NCBI GenBank assembly: GCA_007922195.1
Contig: ML681963.1
Span: 58,771,597 to 58,835,596, forward strand
Source of the DNA: Podocnemis expansa
Taxonomy: Eukaryota; Chordata; Testudines; Podocnemididae
DNA: 64,000 nucleotides
Direction: 5' to 3'
Positions 1-13,429 of this stretch are shown here, in pieces. The notes beneath the pieces are model-generated. The model was given only the letters and a program-made list of their open reading frames with translations. It was not told the origin of the DNA and searched no databases. The position numbers were made by a program, and so were the translations under genes. Each line of letters starts with the position of its first letter. The stretch's first letter is position 1.

Positions 1-1494
1 TAACTGGGGAAATACAGAGTTTGATCAATAGTTTCTCTCTATTGACAAAAAAAAATATTTGTGATTTGGGAAAATAAAACTGGATAGGAAACATGACAGA
101 AAAAGATGGGAAATTAACTTCTTTGAGCAGCCCAGAGATAACAGTCAAGTCACATACTAACCCTGATCAATGAGTAATGTTGACTTTAACAATTTAACTT
201 TTCATTCACTTTTGCTCGGATTAAACTAATTGTGCCATAACTTGACTAAAAATACAACACAAGACCTGTATATCCTGATTCAATTAAAATCAACACCAGC
301 CCACAGAACACCAGTATATTATAGTCAGCCCAATACTATTTAAGAAATTCAATTATTACCCACTCCACAATGTTACTACAAGATTGTCTATTAGGTTTCA
401 GAGCCACTGGCCTTACTGAGGGTGTAGCTGTTAATATGTGAGCAATGCAAGAGTCATCATTTCAAATAATTGATTAACTGTCTAGTCCAGAAAGTTTAAA
501 AGGGAACAAACAAGGACAATAAGTGATTAGCATTCCACTTTTAATTTGCACACCCTGTCTTCCCAGCTAAAGAGCCAAATGCCTGCAACTCTGCCCCATT
601 TCCCTGCCCCCCACATATCCCAACAAGTTTGTTAGTAGGAAGAATGTACCACAGGAACATGAAACTGAGGAATTGGATTGAAGTGACTAACAATTAATCA
701 GTAAGTCTCCGAATATAGTTACGCCTTCTTCCGAAGAGCTGTTACAAAAACTACGATGAGCCTGTTCCATGGCTAGTACCAACAATGCTAAGCTTCATCC
801 TCTTGCTGGCCCAGTGTTGGAGCTTGCCAGCTGTGTGCTGTCATCCCTATGCAACCTTCTCAAATATTTAAAATGGATTTTGTATTCAAATTTTATGGAA
901 CAAATCCAATCAAACGAACCTTGCCGGGGAACACAAGTCACCAAACCCAGCCATGGTACTGAATGAAAAAGAGGGTGCACATGTACATTCTATAAGTAAG
1001 GCTTAGCCCCCAAATTCTGAAAATGTGTTTGTTCAGTTTAAGCAGTGTTTGCAACTGAAAATAAGAATTCAGAGGGAATTACTGACCCATATGTTACTCG
1101 GTCAATCTGACCACTGACTCTATGTGTGGTGTCATCCTTTTGCAGTGTTACACTGGGAAGAGCAGCCATCAGAAGACTTTAGTTTGAGCACCAACAGTTA
1201 CAGTCCAGTCAGTTATAGCACACACTGCAACTCTTAGAACTAAAATGTGAAGTGTCAATTCTGCAAATATTCTGAATACTAACAACTTCCCATCAGAAAG
1301 GTCTTCTTAGCAGTACTTAGTCCAAAGCGTAATACAGCAGCTGTGTGTTTAAATTACACATATGAATGCTAAGGAGAAGGAATGATAAAACACAGTGTTA
1401 ATCACTCTTTGAAATTGCAAAGACACAGAAACGAGACAGAGCAATTGTCATGAGCAGAAGTACTCTGACAGCAAGGTACTCAGATCATTTAAAG
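1..1494. other. unique AT-rich DNA, no gene seen
   Basis: No open frame resembles a known protein, and I see no repeat termini or splice-flanked conserved block. The two short overlapping frames near 769-980 lie on opposite strands and carry no motif. Probably intronic or intergenic. Confidence 0.5.
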
Positions 1495-1712
1495 CAGCGG
1501 TTCCTAACATTTTCTCTGCCATGGCACACCTTGCTACCCATAATTAATTTGAGGCACACTAACATATAGTTTCCAAATGAACTCATGAATATTCATGGAC
1601 CAGTGAACCAATCCAGAGCTCTTTTAGTAGGTTTTTCAAAAAAATTTTTGGCACATGTGCTCAGAACTGATGGCACACCTATGTGCTGTGGCACACTGGC
1701 TGGGAAACACTG
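1495..1712. mobile_element. short non-autonomous hAT-type DNA transposon
   Basis: The element begins CAGCGGTTCCTAACA and ends TGGGAAACACTG, which are imperfect inverted termini of the CAG...CTG hAT type. It is flanked by an 8-bp target duplication, atttaaag (1487-1494) and atttagag (1713-1720), with one mismatch. At 218 bp it cannot encode a transposase and has no meaningful frame, so it is a MITE-like deletion derivative moved in trans. The interior repeats the phrase 'ggcacac' several times. Confidence 0.82.
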
Positions 1713-2207
1713 ATTTAGAGTCAACCATTACAGGCCAGTCAATTCAGCTACGTGGCTTCAATCAATAGAAAAAAAAGGTAAAAGTGTTCTCTGTTCATCT
1801 AAGCCTCATTTTCACTGATTCCAGAGGATGACAAAAAAGTAAATTGTGAGGCTGGCTGGGAAGCTTTAGTATTTAGTCTTTTATATGAAAAATATAAAGG
1901 TGATGAATTAGGCAAACTGGTTAATGTCAAGTTCCATCCGTCAGAATGATTCAGGGCCCAGAATGAGTAATAGTAATAGGAGAATAGCTGTTATTTTGAG
2001 CAACCAAATTAGCATGATCAGAACAGACAAAGGAGGAAGCAAAATCCACATTCACATACAGACTCCTTTTCCTAAGAAACATTCACATAACAGACCTGGG
2101 CAGAGCTGCACCACTTTGCTATTGTGACTGGTATCAGACAAAACTCTTGGTCAGAGAGAGAGAGAGGCATATGCCATTCAAAACAGGCTGATGCATCTGA
2201 TCTGAAG
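1713..2207. other. unique DNA between hAT element and microsatellite
   Basis: No coding or repeat signature apart from a short (GA)n tract near 2153-2166. Confidence 0.4.
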
Positions 2208-2208
2208 A

Positions 2209-2256
<48 letters not shown>
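2208..2256. repeat. (AAT)n microsatellite
   Basis: About 16 uninterrupted AAT/TAA units directly abut the start of the CR1 fragment that follows. It is probably highly length-polymorphic. Confidence 0.97.
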
Positions 2257-2257
<1 letters not shown>

Positions 2258-2261
2258 TCAA

Positions 2262-3785
2262 GATTGAGTTGACCACAGAGGGAGGATTTGGACAAATGAA
2301 TAAATTATACAGTAATGAGTCACCAGGACCAAAAAATATTTTCCCAAGAGTTCTGAAGGAATTCAGATATGGAATTACAGAACTATTAACTGCAGTATGT
2401 AACCTATTAAGTCAGCTCTGTACCAGATGACTGGAGGATAGCTAATGTAATGCCATTTAAAAAAAAAAGGGGGCTCCAGGAGCAATTCTTGCAATCACAG
2501 AGTGGTAAGCATAACTGCAGTACCAGAAAAACTTATTGAAACTATCTCAAAGAACAGAATCATAAGACATTCAGATAAACACGGTATGTTGGGGAGGAGT
2601 TAACACAGTCTTTGTAAAGCACAGTCATGCCTCCCCAACCTATTGAATTCTTGGCAGAGGAAGGGTTAGCAAGGAGGGGGACAAGAATGAAACAGTGCAT
2701 ATAGTGTACCTGAGCTTTCAGAAGGCCTTTGGCAATTTCCCTCACCAAAGGCTCTATAGCAAACTAAGTTGTTGTGGGTTGAGAGGGAAGGTCCTCCTAT
2801 GGATCAGTAGGTGATTAAGAGAGAGGAAACAAAGGATAGGAATATATAGTCAGTTTTCAAAAAGGAGAAAGAGAAATAGCAGGGTCCCTCAGAGTTCTGT
2901 ATTGATACCTGTACAGATAAACACATTCATAAAGGATCTGCAAAAAGGGAGTGAACAGTGAAGTGTCAAAATCTGCAGATGTTACAAAATTACTCCAGAT
3001 AGTTAAATCCACACCTGATTGCAAACATTTACAAAGGGATCTCACTAAACTGGGTGACAAAATGACAGATCAAATTCAATGTTGATAAGTAACAAATAAT
3101 GTACATTGTAGCAAACACCCCAATTCTACTGTCCATACAAAAGAGTGGGGTCTAAATGAGCTTTTATTACTCAGGAAAGATCTCAGAATCATCATGGCTA
3201 GTTTTCTGAAAACATTTACTCAATGTGCAGCAGCAGTCAAAAAAAAGTTAACAGAATGAATATTAGGAACCATTAGTTCCATTAGGAAAGGGATAAATAA
3301 TAAAACAGAAAATATAATGCCACTATATAAATCCAAGGTATGCCCACATCTTTAGTTGTGTACACAGTTCTAGTCACCTCTCCCCCCAAATATATTAGAA
3401 TTGAAAAAGGTGCAAAGCACAACAATGAAATGATTAGGAGAATGGAACAGCTTTCATAGGAGAAGAGATTAAAAAGACTGGGATTGTTCGGTTTAGAAAA
3501 GAGATGACTAAGGAGGGATATGACAAAGGTCTATAAAACCATGGAGTGAAGAAAGCAAGGACAGAAGTGTTACTTAGCCCCTTCACATAACACAAGAACT
3601 AGAGGTCATCCGATAAAATTAATAAGGAATAGGATTAACTAATACAAGGAAGTACTTCACACAACTCACATGGAACTCATTGTCTTGTGTATTGTGAAGG
3701 ATAAACCAGGTTCAAATAAGAATTTGATTAGTTCATTAGATTAGTGTGCTTTCTCTGGGCCACCAGGATAGGAATCATGAAGCAT
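2262..3785 (+). mobile_element. decayed CR1-type LINE, RT region to 3' end
   Basis: Read in broken frames on the + strand, this is the second half of a CR1-family ORF2. A 'SPGP...PRVLKE' block lies near 2318-2365. The SVPQGSVL and 'IN.FI.DL' blocks near 2880-2950 and the palm 'ADDTKL' area near 2970-2990 are all degraded. A tail resembling 'ggcctaggaatc.atga' closes it near 3785. Many stops and frameshifts interrupt it, and no frame exceeds about 70 codons. CR1 copies are normally 5'-truncated, as here. There is no intact coding capacity. Confidence 0.75.
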
Positions 3786-6250
3786 TCATCTACAGTAGAC
3801 ATTTACTTTCTTGAGTGACTGACAAACATAAAAGAAATGTAACTGTTTCAGAAAATTCCCCCAAATGCTCTAAATTGTCAGGTTTCAGAATTCAACTCAC
3901 AAATATCAGATCCAGCCAAGCAGCACATCTTCCTCACACACAGCCAGTGACTCCAAAACCTGGAGAAGTTAGAATCAGATCAGTGGCCAGGAGATATATT
4001 TAGGTATTGAAATGGCACCAACAACTGAACATTATTGTGCCCACAAAAATACACTTAGGTGTACTTAGGTTGGACTGAGGTAATGATGCTTTATACTTCC
4101 TATGTACTGTTATTTCTAGCAACACATTCATAACCATTGCAGAGTAATGATGACACAACCTTTTTCTTTATCAGGTTTAACTCTTCTTAAGGTAACTATA
4201 TACTTAGACAAGGAGCTTGGGAACTGGCTGCAGGCACATGTTGCGAGTTACTGCAGTACCACCGGCTGTAACAAAACAAAACAAAACACCACCTCACCAA
4301 GCCAGTGCACAAGCCATATCCTACTGTAAAGAAAGACAGTGCAAAGACCACAAGGTACCTGTTCTGCAAATATGTTGTTAAAGCAATCTTGGCTTTCAGA
4401 ACTTCGGATATGGTAGGCTCCTAATATCTCTTTCTCTGAAGTGAGTAGTAAAGGTAAGCTGCCTGATTTTAGAACAAAACAAAAGAGTCTGGACCACCAA
4501 GGTTACACATTTTTGGCTGACTATTTAATCTCCAGTCTGCACAGAAATATCACACACTATATAGCTTGGAAACCATGACAACATTAGCTGTCTAGAGCTC
4601 ACACAAGCTCAATCAAGCCATAATCAAGGATTTTCTTATGTGATTGTCCATTATCTCCCTCTCAGCCAGAGAAGTACATTATAGGGGTAAAATGATCAGA
4701 GCAGCATTACCAGCATTAATTACATGCTAGACTACATCTGTTTTCCGTAAGCGGCTGTCAAAAAGAATTTTGAATGCCTCTAGGATATTCAGTAAAGTTC
4801 TGTGCTGATTCTGTACAGGCTCTATACCAGAAATAATGTGTTCATACAAATGAGTTGCATTCTATTACTGAAAATGCAACCATGAAATTCTTGTGTCTGG
4901 CACAAAAAAATGTGTGCTCAGTTCTAAGATAAACACATTACATGGAGAGGTTTATGTACATTTGACAACTAGAGAACTTCTGATGATACATTTTCTGCAC
5001 TATGCTCCACTGTGAAGAAACAGCTTTGGACTAAACAATTCCCATGCACATTTATTAGGCTAAAGGCCTGTTACATATATATGCAGCACAGACAGCTGAA
5101 TTGTGGTTGAAAAAAGCTTTGCTGGTCCATGTTTTTTTTTTTAAATACAAAATGGTCTGGAAAAATAAGCCCTCTCTGCAGAAATATGCATCCAACTAAA
5201 TTTTTCTTAATTGATGTCATATTTATTGCCAATAAATATTAATAATCTGAACAAAAATCAGGCAGAATGAAGATATGGACCAAAAATGTATACAAAATAA
5301 GACACCACCTCATTTTACTGAATCTCCTGGAGCAATTTAAGTTAATAATTAATTGTACTTAAAACCGTAGCAAGAAGCAGAATCTCTCATCAAGAATGAT
5401 CAGCAGGGATTTGATATGATACTTTGTGCATTCCATAAACTGGCTGGAAAGGTTTAGCAGAAGCAAAATTCTAAGGATTTTTTTATTGGAGCTCACCAAT
5501 AGCTGACCCAGTGTTACAGCTTAGATAAAAGATTACTGATGACTGAACATATCCTGATGAAACTCAAACTTCTAAACCAGTAACCAAGAAGGCTGTACAT
5601 TTACTGTGTATTGTGTGCCATGCATCTGATTCTACCCTGAACATCTTAGCTCTTAACTCAGTCCTTCAGGAACAGCTTTCCTTAAGGAACTCTGGATGTT
5701 GTTCCTAAGTGTGAAGGACAGGGAGGTTTTGTAAGGAGAAGGCAATGTGTGATGACAACCTTTTGGCGCGGGTGTGTGTGGAGAGAGGGAATCATGGCGC
5801 TTTCAAGCAACATAAAATGTGGACTGAGTGATAGACTGGTACCACCAACCCGAGATGGCACAGTTATATAGCTGCTCTTAACAAAAGGCCGCAAAACATA
5901 ATACCAATAAGAGTGAGGAAGTAACAGTGTAAAACGTCCTGAATAAGAAACACCTGCCTTTTTTTCCTGTGGAATCAACTATCTAATCTCTCTGATGTCT
6001 GCATAATACACTAAAAATGCATACTAAAAGATATGTCTACCCTAAAGAAAGTGTGTGTTCTTACTTTGAGCTAGCTAACTTAGGTTAAATACCAGCGCAG
6101 ACATGGCAACTGCTTTTAACTCAGGTTAGCACTTAAAGCCTCTAGGGAAGCCTGAGAATGAACTTGGGCTGCTACAGACACAAGTTAAAAGCTAAACTGT
6201 TATGCCTTCACTACTATTGTAAGATGGACTAGCTAAGCCAGGTTCAGAAC
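3786..6250. other. mostly unique AT-rich DNA; possible MITE fragment near 6030-6240
   Basis: No gene is supported. The 98-codon frame on the minus strand at 5682-5978 has no motif and is probably chance. The stretch 6030-6240 ('tatgtctaccc... agctagctaacttagg... gcagacatgg') resembles the fragmentary terminal repeats of palindromic MITEs common in turtles, but boundaries and target duplication are unclear. Confidence 0.4.
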
Positions 6251-6255
6251 ACACC

Positions 6256-7031
6256 TGTAGTAACCTTGGGGAGGAAGGAGCTAACACCCTGGTCAGTGAA
6301 TCCCAGGGGAGCCACTAGGAACAAAGCTCAGGTTTTTGAATTGGAGCAGCAGCCTTGCCTGTTCATGTTTGGGTGCAGCAGAGCTCCTGGAAAGATCAGG
6401 AGGAGGCCAGAGAGAGGCCTGAGGAAGGACCAAGTGACATCCTTACCAAAGACAAGCTCAAGTTTGTTACTGACCAGGTGTGAGTAGAACAGAGAATGTT
6501 TACTTAGATGTAGTCTAAGGGAATTTCTTTGGTTTTGGTTTGTTTTTGGATTTCTCTGTGCTGAGCACATGCACCCCCACCCACTACCCTGTAACTACCT
6601 AAGTCAAGTGCCAGAGAAATCTCCGTGTTCTTATCTGTTAATTAAAGATTTTACCTTTTTAAAGTAAGGTCTGGTTCTGTGTCCTGAAAAGCAAGAGGGT
6701 TGTGTGCATGTGCCTCAGACTGCACAGCCAGCTGCTAAAGGGGATTCTGTTCCAGTTCCAGCTGGTATCCAAGATGGGGTTCAGTCGCTCTCCTGACGGA
6801 GGAATAAAAGTGATTGCGAGTACCTCACAGGAAGGAATTCCCAAGTGCGCCTTCCTGGGTTTTCAGGAGATTTTTGCATTTGGGTAGTGGCAGCAATACC
6901 ACGCCAAGGCCAGGAAATTGGAGGCCTTGGAGAGTTTTAAGACCAGGCTTTAAGGCTAGTGGTTTTGAAAGTGTGTTGCAGGCCCCCACCTTCTGCACTC
7001 AGAGTGCCAGCATGGGGAAACAGCCTTGACA
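6256..7031 (+). mobile_element. solo-LTR-type repeat, copy 1
   Basis: The 776-bp block begins TGTAGTAACC and ends CCTTGACA, i.e. TG...CA. Its flanks acacc (6251-6255) and agacc (7032-7036) look like a 5-bp target duplication with one mismatch. A second copy lies in reverse orientation at 56103-56928 and matches over most of its length. A TTAATTAAAG tract near 6640 sits where an LTR polyadenylation signal would be. Frames inside it (for example 6266-6487) reappear in the other copy only as shared DNA, so they are not genes. An LTR of an endogenous retrovirus-like element is the best fit; no internal region is present. Confidence 0.65.
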
Positions 7032-7039
7032 AGACCTTT

Positions 7040-7260
7040 AGGGGTACATCTCCACTGAAGTTCGATGTGAACTCCCCAGGTCAGGCAGACAGATCCGTGC
7101 AACTTGAGCTTGATCTTGTGCAGTAAAATAACTATGCGGACACTGTGGCTCTGGGAGAGACTCAAGCTTGCTACCAAAACTCAAGCCAACCCTCTATTAA
7201 TGCATCTGTCTACTCAGGTAGGAGGCTTACTCACAGCTGCAGTGCAGACATGCCTTCAAA
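7040..7260. repeat. possible palindromic MITE fragment
   Basis: The block opens 'acatctccact' and closes 'agtgcagacatg', weakly matching inverted ends. It lies directly after the LTR-type repeat. No clean target duplication was found. The 103-codon frame at 7104-7415 crosses its right edge and has no motif. Confidence 0.35.
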
Positions 7261-8029
7261 GAGAAAAATTCAAAAAGGTATTATTTCTCAGCACAGGAAA
7301 TAGACTACCAAAAAGCACATGTGTAATGACAAAGTTATATGGACTAATTATGCCTGCTTCAGAGACTACAGCACTGGAGTGCTCAGAAAAAGTGACAAAT
7401 ACAATAAATGTCTAGACAGAGAGGAAACAATATATTCATGTTAGATGAGAATCATTCCTAAATGTGAGGATTTGCAAACCAGGCAAAAAAAAACCCAGTC
7501 TCCCAGCATGTGGCACACTAGACAAGGGGCCAAAAAGAGGGACCCAACATGAAATATTAGCAAAGACTTGTTCATAGTGTGTGTGCATTACATCATGCTC
7601 CAGATTTGGTGGCATGCAAGCACCTTTGGAGCAATGACAGTGGAGAGGGAGGGAAGGGACACAGCTATGGTATTGGGACCTGGGTAATTCAAAACCGCAA
7701 TATTTAATTAGGGAGCAGAACCTTCTAAAGGCTATAATGGCACCAAATGGCTAATGCTTACCTAACAATCTGTACTTGGAATGCATGAAGAGGTAATGCC
7801 AGTGAGAATATAAAGCTACTGTGATGCTAAGAAGCTTTATTTTGGCTTGTGTGTGAAGCCATAATGGTCTTGATAGGTGTCCCTTGTTCTGAGAATAAGA
7901 ATTCCACACAGATGAATAAACGACAAATAATATCCTGCTGCTTCCACTTATAAGCTAGGATCACTCCACCCAGCAATGGTTGCTGGCTTCTGCAGATAAG
8001 CACACATATATGTTCTAGAAAAAATAATC
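7261..8029. other. unique DNA, nothing recognised
   Basis: No coding, RNA or repeat signature was seen. Confidence 0.4.
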
Positions 8030-8165
8030 AGAGCACTAGCCAAAGCCTTGAGAGACCTGGGTTCAAAGCCCTGTCTCTGTACCTCAGTTCCCCATCAGTA
8101 AAATGGAAAGAGTAGTACTTCCCTCCCTCTCAGCTGTATTATGAGGATAAATATATTGAAGAGCA
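8030..8165 (+). repeat. MIR-type tRNA-derived SINE
   Basis: The order of phrases is that of MIR: a B-box-like 'gacctgggttcaaa' near 8056, then 'cctcagttcccc' and 'gtaaaatgga' near 8083-8106, then 'tgaggataaata'. Divergence is high, as expected for this ancient family. The 92-codon minus-strand frame 8084-8362 overlaps it and is not a gene. Confidence 0.65.
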
Positions 8166-9210
8166 ACAGACACGCCAGTACTGAGGTAATGGACTGTGTA
8201 ACGGACATGGAATAGAATTGGCAAAACTATTTTGTAAATAACAGAACAGAGTAAGGCTGTGTCCAACATGCTGATTTCCAGGAACACAATATCCAGGATG
8301 ACTACACAAGAATATTCAAATAACTTGAGTGAGGGAAAGAAAATGGAACAAAATAATACCATGTCACATATCTAACCAACAACAACTAAGCAAACATTGT
8401 AATTCAATAAATATGAACAACAAATAAATGTGAGAAATTTGTGACTTGCTCACGGATATTTCATGAGCAAAAAAGTACCTAAATTTGTCAGATATGTTTG
8501 CTCAGCTCTAATTATCGCCACAGGCAGTCAGGGATATCAATATCTTAGAAATCCATTGATGATTTCTGAGTTTTTTCACAAACTCCTCTTTAAAAGAGCA
8601 GAACATCAGGAAAAGGGTTTCTTGTAGAACAATACAATTAGGTATTCGGTTACTCCAGCAATATCCATTGCTTTGGGTCTCTCTTGTTTCTCCGGGGCTA
8701 TGAGACAAGATTTTGTTTTTTGTTCAGTTTGTACACTTAGGAACTCTGTCATATGGAGCTTTCTGTTCTTTACAGTCTTTGCTATGTCCTCTCAAGGGAG
8801 CAAGTGATTTAAAACAAGTTTTTGTTGCTTTTCATACTATATAACATAGCACTAAGGGAAGTATTGCATTATTAGACACTGTAGTTACTCTCTTTAACAC
8901 ACACACTTTTTTCTGTAACATGCTGAAATCTCCTTCAGGGTCTTTCACCACATTGTAGGTGTCCCACAAATCAGGGAGTGTGCCTTGTGCATGTGTCTCT
9001 GGGGAACATAACATGCAAATGGGAGATGACACATATCAGCTATTCTCTCAGAGTATAGTAGGCTCTGCCACTGTAGGACAAGTCAAAGATCAATACAGAA
9101 GAGAAAGAAAGGGCCATCAGTCTTACCACCATGTCCGCAAAGGAGCTGGTCACCAGCAAACCAAATAGCTCCTAGAATGGAGCCTGGCATTGGGCCCCAC
9201 TGCACACATC
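8166..9210. other. unique AT-rich DNA
   Basis: Short frames on both strands carry no motif, and no repeat ends were recognised. Confidence 0.4.
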
Positions 9211-9335
9211 ATGTATCTGATAATGTGGGTGGCAGCCCACAAAAGCTTATGCACAAAGAAATTTGTTAAGTCTTTAAGGTGCCATAGGGCTCTCATTTTT
9301 GCTGTATATAGACTAACACAGCTATGCCTCTGAAA
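9211..9335 (+). mobile_element. solitary Penelope-type terminus (GCTTATGC subfamily)
   Basis: The block reads 'ctgataatgtggg... cagcccac', then 'aaaagcttatgc', then 'aaatttgttaagtctttaag', and ends with 'agactaacacagct' and 'cctctgaaa'. This is the widespread turtle variant of the terminal repeat that flanks the GIY-YIG frame at 23.4-24.1 kb. It differs from the other copies here in having GCTTATGC rather than GCTCATGC. There is no coding sequence, and no target duplication was found. Confidence 0.7.
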
Positions 9336-9342
9336 CTGCACA

Positions 9343-9372
9343 CACTCTCTCTCTCTCTTCCCCTCCTCCCCT
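9343..9372. repeat. CT-rich low-complexity tract
   Basis: A short (CT)n tract followed by a C/T-rich stretch directly after the Penelope-type terminus. Confidence 0.7.
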
Positions 9373-9429
9373 CAGCCCCAGCCCAAATACCAAGTGAACA
9401 CCTGGACACAGGAACATTCAAGTAAACTC

Positions 9430-9580
9430 TTCAGTGGCTTTGAGAAGCAGTACATCCTAGTGCTTTAAGTATAAGGCTGGGAAACACTTTTAAGCCCAGT
9501 TTTGCCAATTTCTGAATGACTCCAGATGAGTCGCTGCCCCTTGCTCATTTCATCTATTAAATGAGGTTAAAATAAAGTTT
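9430..9580 (+). repeat. degraded MIR-type SINE
   Basis: Recognisable pieces occur in MIR order: 'agcagtacatcctagtgc', 'taaggctgggaa', 'cccagttttgcca', then 'catttcatctattaaatgagg'. It is more diverged than the copy near 8.1 kb. Confidence 0.5.
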
Positions 9581-9920
9581 TACTGGGTCAGTTCTATTTT
9601 TTTGTATGATGTCCCCATCTCCCAGCAACTTCTTCCAGGATAGCTGAAATGCCACATTTTTCCAATTTCATTAGTCAAACCATTTTTTAAAATTATGAAA
9701 TATTTGTTCAAGACATAATGCTGAAAGACTCTGCTCTGTCATTACAAAAGCAAATGGTTCAGTGGAATTAGTTTCAGTGTAATGAACATAGGTTGAAGTG
9801 AAAACCAAGCTGAAATAGGTGCAGAAACTGTTAATGCTGTTCTTCTACCCAAAGTAAAAGGTAATTTCATTCAGAAAGTTAAAGTCTCTGGAAAAAAAAT
9901 TCTCCACTTCAAGGAATATA

Positions 9921-10303
9921 CAGCTATGTTCACATGTAAACTTTTATTTCGAAATAAGTCATTTTGAAATGAGTTATTTTGAAATAAAGTCCTTATTTCG
10001 AAATAAGTTAATTTGAATTAAGAAAATGTTAATTCGAATTAAGGGAAAGCCTGCTTTCGAAATGGCTGTTATTTCGAAATGGTTATTTCGAAATAAGGCC
10101 GTTTGGACTTGTTCAGAAAACCGTTTCAAAACAACACCTATTTCGATTTCCTGCTAGGTTTAACGGTTTCAAAACAATGGCCATGATTTTGAAACAATGG
10201 GTCCCATTGTTTCGAAATAATGGTATGTCGTGTGGACATGAGAAATTTTACTTCGAAACAACAGCTGTTGTTTCAAAATAAAACTCGCGTCTGAACACAG
10301 CCA
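9921..10303. mobile_element. palindrome-rich MITE, TTTCGAAA family, copy 1
   Basis: The ends are inverted: CAGCTATGTTCACA on the left, and TCTGAACACAGCCA on the right whose complement starts TGGCTGTGTTCAGA. The interior carries more than ten copies of the self-complementary motif TTTCGAAA or one-base variants, plus TTCGAATTAAG variants. It has no coding capacity. The same end sequence and motif recur at 31806-32610 and 63826-64000, so this is a family. I could not define a target duplication. Confidence 0.75.
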
Positions 10304-13300
10304 ACGTCTTGCTATTAAGTAAAAAGCTGCATAGTAAACCCAACACATGTTTTCAAGAAAATGATGTGTTGTCTTTTGTATGTCTATTCTGAGACCTTAA
10401 GAAGTGAGAAAATAAAAGTGTTTGAGGGTTTTTTTTTTGAATTTATGGTCAACTTAGGTTAAAAACACTATCCTACCTCACAAGAACATCACAATGATTA
10501 ATAAATGAAAGTGTACAGTGCTTTGAAAATATGATGTGTTACATAAATGCCATGAGTTGTATTTCACTCTGATCTGTTTGTGAAAATGGCCCAAAGCCCT
10601 TCTCGCTGTCTCTTTCAAATGCTTTCTCAGGCAGTTCATAGCATGCCTTGTCAATTTCTTAAAGGCACTGTCAGGGCTCCAAAACTGACACACAACTTCC
10701 TGAGTCACAGCCAGCATTTTTAAATCTGTCTAAAAAAAAAGCAGTTTCAGACACCTCTGAGAATGCAGAGACACACTCCATAGCTATAGCTAGAATTTCT
10801 CTGACCAGTCAAGTACTGGAGCATGCGCTTCATAGTTTATCCTGGATGTAAACTGTGGATAAGTTGGGAGTAATGTAGGACATGGGTTAAGCTTGACATT
10901 TTCACCCAGAGAAATTGATCCAATCATCAACCTTATCTCTCTAATATCTACGACTTTTAATCTAATATCCTAGGATTGACACAGCTACATACCTGGTCTC
11001 AGGGCAGACTTTGTCACTATGAGCTGCTTCCCACTACTTGGTTGATTAATTAAATCACTTACAATCTACCATTAAGCTGCCAAAGTGCCTATTCACAGTG
11101 CTAATCACCCTTATTTCCACATTACATTTAACAAGTGCAAATACAGTACAATCTCCATTACCTGAATATCATGGGAGACTGAATAAGTTTGCCCAACAGA
11201 GTTTTGAATCGCTCAAGTTGCATTGTAGCTAATATTTTCCTCAACCAGCTGATTTTGTGCTGGAAGCTTGTGGTTGCAAGAATTTCACTGAGGGGAAGTA
11301 AAAATCTCTTTAGTTCTGCAAAGTGTTTGCACTGATGTGTTTCACAACACTTACAAAAGAATTATCTACCCAGAGGTGAGATTACAATACCTTCTAACCC
11401 AAAATCAGAGAGTTATTTATGCAGTGAAAGGATGTAATCTTGTTGGGCTCTCTTACAGCACTGTGTGTCAGATCACATAGCTTATTACATTAAACAAGCT
11501 GGCTCAATCCTTTCCTTAGATTTGCTGGAACCAGCTGTCAGAGGCTAGTGACTGCTTGCTAGTACCTCAGACTTACAATTTTATAAATCCCAGGTGCTTT
11601 AGCATCAGTCACAAAACTGCAGATTTCAAACCAGAATACAACACAAAATTTCCAGGAACTCCAAATGGCTCACAAATCTATCAATATTTCATTTAATCCA
11701 TCCACATGGACCATGGCTAAGTAACTGTATCAATATAAGTAACGAAGCAATAACTGTTGGTCTTTTTCCTACCTTGGAAGAATATGGAAGTAAATGTTTG
11801 ACAACCAAGTAAATTCTGAGGCCACAAGCTGAATTGTTTATTGATTCATGCGCCATAGATGGGCATTTCTAGATGAGATCTCCAGTATAATAAATTATTG
11901 CTTAGTGAATAATTCACTATGAATAATTTGACAAATTGTGCTCTTTTTCCTATTAATGCATTGTCCACAAAATTCTCTAAAGTACAAATTATTCATAATT
12001 TTTTGTGAACGTCTTCACTGAGCACTTCTTTGGTTTGTAGACTATTTTAACTCAAAATTAAAAATATTACAACTCAATGTACAATTGATATTTTGTCAAA
12101 GATTAAAAGAACAGAACCACTGAAACCTCCATGGGTTGCCTAACATCCGTAAAACAGGGCCATGTAAAATGATGGTACGATCTTCTTTCTGGTCTTTAGA
12201 GGCCTGAACTAATGCTCACTGAAGTCAATGAGAGTCTTTCCATTCTCAGTCAACAAGGACTGTCAGGCCCGAGGTTTGCACGTGGTTCTGATTACATGAA
12301 TGTATCCCCATCTCAGAGGCTGTAAGATGCCTTTTGAATGAACTGGAAGTGACTGACAAAGGAAGAAAACCTCTAGAACCTGTGCTTGTACAGTCACGAT
12401 GGTGGATCAATATTCAGATACTGACCCTACAAGACTCTCCTTCATTCTGGAACAGAAAATGGACAAATCTCCCCAGCTCAGTAATGCCAGACTATTTGCT
12501 AAACTTACTATCAGAGGAGGCTATTTAACAGTGTTAGAAGAAAGGGACTTGCAACCAATGTAAAAATCAAACTCAGAAAAAAAAGATAGAGCAGCTGCTG
12601 GACATTATAAAAAAATACCTGTCCTGAGGTTTTTGCATTAAGTCAGAAGGACCCTCCTGAACACCTCTGCCATTCAAACATTCCTACCAAAGAGGGTCAT
12701 TCACATCTTGGTGTCAGCTACTTAAAAAATGAACATGCTGCCTTCCTCAGAATTAATAACTGAGAACACAGTTATTGAAAACACCATGGTAATCACTCCC
12801 TGGAAGGAGACTGGTAAACAGTGTAGGCTGCAGTGCAGACTTCCAGCTGCTCAATAGCCATGTATACAGTGCGGGAAATTGTAGGTTCAACACCTTTCCC
12901 CTATGAATTTATCCACCGAACAAAATTTCACTCTGTGCTGAAGTTAGTAGAGATTCAGTTTTCCAAACTGAAAGCCTAGGCATGGAGCAAGCCAAGGGAA
13001 ACAAAATACAGCAAGCAAAGATCTGTTAGGATCCCATCAAATCCCTCCTGCAAGGCTCAGCATAGTCATCAAAGGTCTGCCCAGTATGGACTAAATGTGT
13101 AATGCAATGGCATTTGCACCATTTTCTGTCTTCATTCCTCATTCACATTTTATTTCAGTTACCTCAATGCCTTTCCCTTCACTCAAAAACCCTTGGTTCA
13201 CTCAGTTTTACTGAATCTGCCACCGTTTCTCCTGGTCAATATAAGCAATTTTAAAAACAACCCTTCAGGAGTGACTAGCTCTGGTTGACACCTGGGTGAC

Positions 13301-13429
13301 ATGTAAGGCAATGTTTAGTGGAAGGTAGTTGAGGGTAGCCCCAGAAACATTTCTGCCAACTTTATTTGCTGTGCTGCCTTCCCAGCACCCTCTTGTTTGT
13401 GTGAACAGTTAAAACAGCCGTAGCTGGCA
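10304..13429. other. long unique AT-rich stretch
   Basis: No protein-like frame, RNA gene or recognisable element. The minus-strand frame 10478-10717 has no family motif. The segment is probably intronic or intergenic. Confidence 0.4.

Noticed and set aside
6266..6887. Small frames that look shared with 56658-56999
   Set aside because: The sharing comes from two copies of one LTR-type repeat on opposite strands, not from a protein family.
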